Under the pieces are notes generated by a model. It saw nothing but the letters and a program-made list of their open reading frames with translations. It was not told where the DNA came from and searched no databases. The position numbers were made by a program, and so were the translations under genes. This document shows positions 47,429 to 50,278 of a DNA stretch of 50,278 nucleotides, in pieces; the stretch's first letter is position 1, and each line of letters starts with the position of its first letter. This stretch comes from Tannerellaceae bacterium. Its GTDB lineage: Bacteria; Bacteroidota; Bacteroidia; Bacteroidales; Tannerellaceae. Location: positions 1 through 50,278 of the forward strand of contig JAITKB010000065.1 of assembly GCA_031278605.1 (NCBI GenBank), read 5' to 3'.

Positions 47429-48256
47429 ATGAAGAAGTTAAGTATTTTTTTGTTGTTATTAGCCTTTTCGCCAATAGCAATATTAGCCCAAATGGGTCCA
47501 CAATTTAAAGAAAAAGAAGTTTACAGAAGTGACGACGTAGTTTTTCGTCAAATAGACGAACATACCTGGCTGGGATCAGGCAATTTGATGGCGAGTGAGA
47601 GTCTATACCTTATTGAAGGGAATGATAGAGCTATTCTATTAGATGCTGGCACAAAAATTGCCGATTTGGATAAAATCGTTGCTTCATTGACTAAAAAACC
47701 AGTTACATTGATCGCTACGCACGTTCATCCGGATCATACAGGTTCGGCGATTCATTACTTTCCCGAAATGTATTTGAATGCGGCGGATACAGTAAACATT
47801 CCATCTATTATGCCTGATTATAAGGGAGAACTTAAATTTCTGAAAGATAGGGAAATTATTGATTTAGGCGGACGTAAGATAGAAGTGGTATTCACACCTG
47901 GGCATACTCCGGGCTCTACCTCATTCATAGATAAAGAAGCAGGCTATGGATTTAGTGCTGATGCTTTCGGCTCTGGCAATCTGTTGTTGACACTCGATTT
48001 CTCAACTCTTCTTGCAACGTGCGAAAAAATGAATGCGATTATTGAAAATTATGGCTTGACAAAACTGTATCCCGGTCATTATTTCGGTGTGAATGTTGAA
48101 ACTCCCCAACGGGTAAAAGACATGATTACATTGAGTAAGAATGTATTGTCAGGCAAGGTAAAAGGCGAGGAAAGAGCAAACGCTACTCTTGGCTTGAACC
48201 TCGTTGTCAGCGATTATGGCGTCAGAATTAATTATAATGCAGCCCAAATCAAATAA
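47429..48256 (+). CDS. Secreted MBL-fold metallo-hydrolase
   Basis: Signal peptide; THVHPDHTGSAIHYF; VVFTPGHTPGSTSFID; LYPGHYFG. Confidence 0.9.
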   Translation: MKKLSIFLLLLAFSPIAILAQMGPQFKEKEVYRSDDVVFRQIDEHTWLGSGNLMASESLYLIEGNDRAILLDAGTKIADLDKIVASLTKKPVTLIATHVHPDHTGSAIHYFPEMYLNAADTVNIPSIMPDYKGELKFLKDREIIDLGGRKIEVVFTPGHTPGSTSFIDKEAGYGFSADAFGSGNLLLTLDFSTLLATCEKMNAIIENYGLTKLYPGHYFGVNVETPQRVKDMITLSKNVLSGKVKGEERANATLGLNLVVSDYGVRINYNAAQIK

Positions 48257-49153
48257 ATGAAATTGTATATGAAAAGAGCAATGATATTGTTATCTATATT
48301 ATGTGTGTCCATCGGATTATACGGACAAAATAATTGGAGAAGACAAAGCCGGGTCGAGACAAGAACTATAAATAGCAAAGTGCTGAATGCCGACCGTGAT
48401 TATAATATTTTCATACCTCTCTCTTACGATCAGGAACCGAATAGAAAATATCCGATCCTATATCTTCTTCATGGAGTAATGGATACCAATCTGGGATGGT
48501 TTGAACGAGGACGTGTGAAGGATGTCATGGATCAATTAGTTGCCTCTGGAGAAGCACATGAAATGATTATTGTTACACCAAATGCCGGGGGTAATATATC
48601 TGAAGGTGCATGGAACGGTTATTTTGATATGCCGGGGTGGAAATATGAGACGTTTTTCTTTACGGAATTAATCCCGCATATTGAATCCACTTTTAGGGTT
48701 ATTGGGAATAAGGAAAATCGTGCCATAGCAGGCTTATCCATGGGCGGTGGAGGGGCTACGGTTTATGGACAAAAATATCCGGAGTTATTCTCATCTGTCT
48801 ATGCTATGAGTGCGTTAATGTCAATTCCTCAGCAGGGGGCAATGCAATCTCAAAACCCCGATGATAAAATGGCCATTCTTAATAAATCGGTACAGGATAA
48901 TTGTGCTATCGGTTTTATTAAAAATTCCAACGAAGAGCAGGTTAATAAGTTGAGATCGGTAAATTGGTTTGTAGATTGCGGGGATGATGATTTTATACTT
49001 GATAGAAATATCGAATTCAATCAGGCCATGCGCGAAAAAGGAATAAGACATGAATTTCGGGTACGCGATGGTGGACATACATGGGAATACTGGCATGCTG
49101 CTTTATACACATGTTTACCTTATGTGTCCCGGAACTTCAAAATGAATAAGTAG
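48257..49153 (+). CDS. Esterase D/feruloyl esterase-like alpha/beta hydrolase
   Basis: 298 aa; signal peptide; YPILYLLHGVMDTNLGWFERG; NRAIAGLSMGGGGATVYGQKYPELFSSVYAMSA; GGHTWEYWHAAL. Confidence 0.92.
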   Translation: MKLYMKRAMILLSILCVSIGLYGQNNWRRQSRVETRTINSKVLNADRDYNIFIPLSYDQEPNRKYPILYLLHGVMDTNLGWFERGRVKDVMDQLVASGEAHEMIIVTPNAGGNISEGAWNGYFDMPGWKYETFFFTELIPHIESTFRVIGNKENRAIAGLSMGGGGATVYGQKYPELFSSVYAMSALMSIPQQGAMQSQNPDDKMAILNKSVQDNCAIGFIKNSNEEQVNKLRSVNWFVDCGDDDFILDRNIEFNQAMREKGIRHEFRVRDGGHTWEYWHAALYTCLPYVSRNFKMNK

Positions 49154-49220
49154 CGTTCATATAGTATACTCACTCTTTTCGTTGTCTGCCGGCTGCTTTG
49201 ACAGCCATAAAAGATAATCT

Positions 49221-49290
49221 AATCCAAGCGAGCGTGCTGTCTGCACATTTTCAGACGGTTCTATTTGCTTGGATTCTTTTTTTCTTTTTC
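49221..49290 (+). terminator. Branched intrinsic terminator at the PUL end
   Basis: AATCCAAGC (49221-49229) pairs with GCTTGGATT (49267-49275), followed by CTTTTTTTCTTTTTC. Inner hairpin GTCTG/CAGAC. Confidence 0.7.
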
Positions 49291-49731
49291 CTCATAGTTC
49301 CATTCAGCAAGCAATGAGAAGGTCCGGCGGTAGACTTCTTTTTTATTTCTCTTGTCGAACGTTCGGAAGGGCAGAATAATACGCGCCCCCAAACGAATCG
49401 CTAACCACGAACGGATGGCCACGCAGCCCGTCATGCCGGAGCCGCCGCCACTGCCGAGCGGAGTAATTTGCTGCACTTTGGGGCGAATACGGCCGCTCAT
49501 GCATCGAAGGTGTTAAAAGAATATCAACGCAAAGGCGCTGTTCTTCCTGATATGGAAAGTTTTTATTCGGAATCGGATTATTTATCTCACCTTTGCGGCA
49601 AATTTTTCAGCCCTGTCCACATCACGGTCAAGTGGAGAAAAATGGTACAGAAAAAATCAAAACAACCGCATGTTATTCGTGCAATGGAGGCAGAGACCAT
49701 TCAAAAAAACGGGGCGAGTCCGAAAAGCCAG

Positions 49732-50278
49732 ATGAGTAGGAGAAACACTATTTTAAAATTCTTCATGTATGCCGTATTGCTTGGCGCTATGGGTTTAACT
49801 GCCGTTTCGTGTGATAAGGATAATGGCGACGACGGACAAACATTGTCGCCAAATACAATCAGCGCGAAATGGGAAATCGCCGCTTCTACAAGTAAATATG
49901 CCTCTTTCGAGTTTAACAGGGACGGAAACTATATTGTGGTTGAGCGGGTCGAAGGAGAAAATTATGCAGTGTTAAAAAATAGCGTCGGTAGAAACTCCTC
50001 GTGTTCTCTATTTCAAAAAACAGCTACACGAAAAGCATCGACACGCGCATCTTCGGACTCCGGTCTTTCGCCGATACATTTCGGAACATACAAAATCGAA
50101 GGCGATAAAATCATTCTGTCGGGCTTTGGCATAATTGACGTTATTTCCTTCACGGCGGAAGAATTTACCTTCTCTTTTACCCTTGAAGCCACGGGGAAAA
50201 ACGAGACGTATGTTGCAAACAAAGCGGCAGACCCGATATCTTCTACCAGCCGCACCGATATGTTTTGCAGAACTTGGA
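49732..50278 (+). CDS. Lipocalin-like lipoprotein, truncated by the window edge
   Basis: Not in the ORF track because no stop is reached. MSRRNTILKFFMYAVLLGAMGLTAVSCDKDNGDDG... with lipobox LTAVSC and beta-rich HFGTYKIEGDKIILSG; open to 50278. Confidence 0.7.
   Translation, partial: MSRRNTILKFFMYAVLLGAMGLTAVSCDKDNGDDGQTLSPNTISAKWEIAASTSKYASFEFNRDGNYIVVERVEGENYAVLKNSVGRNSSCSLFQKTATRKASTRASSDSGLSPIHFGTYKIEGDKIILSGFGIIDVISFTAEEFTFSFTLEATGKNETYVANKAADPISSTSRTDMFCRTW

Noticed and set aside
49261-49500. 79-aa minus-strand ORF near the PUL terminator
   Set aside because: No recognisable family; its end overlaps the terminator T-tract. Could be a remnant but cannot be supported.

Overview
The window looks like a Bacteroidales chromosome segment (possibly Tannerellaceae, inferred from protein families and TAnnTTTG-type promoters). 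It contains: (i) a minus-strand parC-like / DUF3316-like / S41 peptidase operon plus a DUF234-like ATPase; (ii) housekeeping genes (SMP-30 lactonase, TM2 and DUF2752 proteins, long-chain acyl-CoA ligase); (iii) an Mfa/FimA-type fimbrial operon of about 9.5 kb (DUF3575, DUF3868, fimbrillin, FimB/Mfa2-like anchor, two accessory lipoproteins, and a large protein with a T9SS-type C-terminal domain); (iv) an ECF sigma / small membrane protein pair divergent from a DUF6249-like gene; (v) a methylase, hexapeptide acetyltransferase, AraC regulator, flippase, M20 hydrolase, ribF, FKBP and glyS; (vi) a rhamnoside-type polysaccharide utilization locus (DUF6377-like regulator, SusC/D, two esterases, two GH78-like rhamnosidases, secreted flavodoxin, MBL-fold hydrolase, third esterase); (vii) a truncated lipoprotein at the right edge. 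The most striking unexplained signal is four intergenic tandem arrays, three of them unrelated in sequence, that all have an exact 22-bp period and contain inverted repeats. Other notable signals are mirrored divergent ECF-type promoters flanking an inverted repeat, an 18-bp perfect hairpin in the signal-peptide codons of a PUL esterase, a strong hairpin directly after the fimbrillin gene, and a GAATT microsatellite at a fimbrial gene junction. No CRISPR array, rRNA or tRNA was recognised by eye. Product calls come from reading motifs in the translated ORFs; no database search was run.
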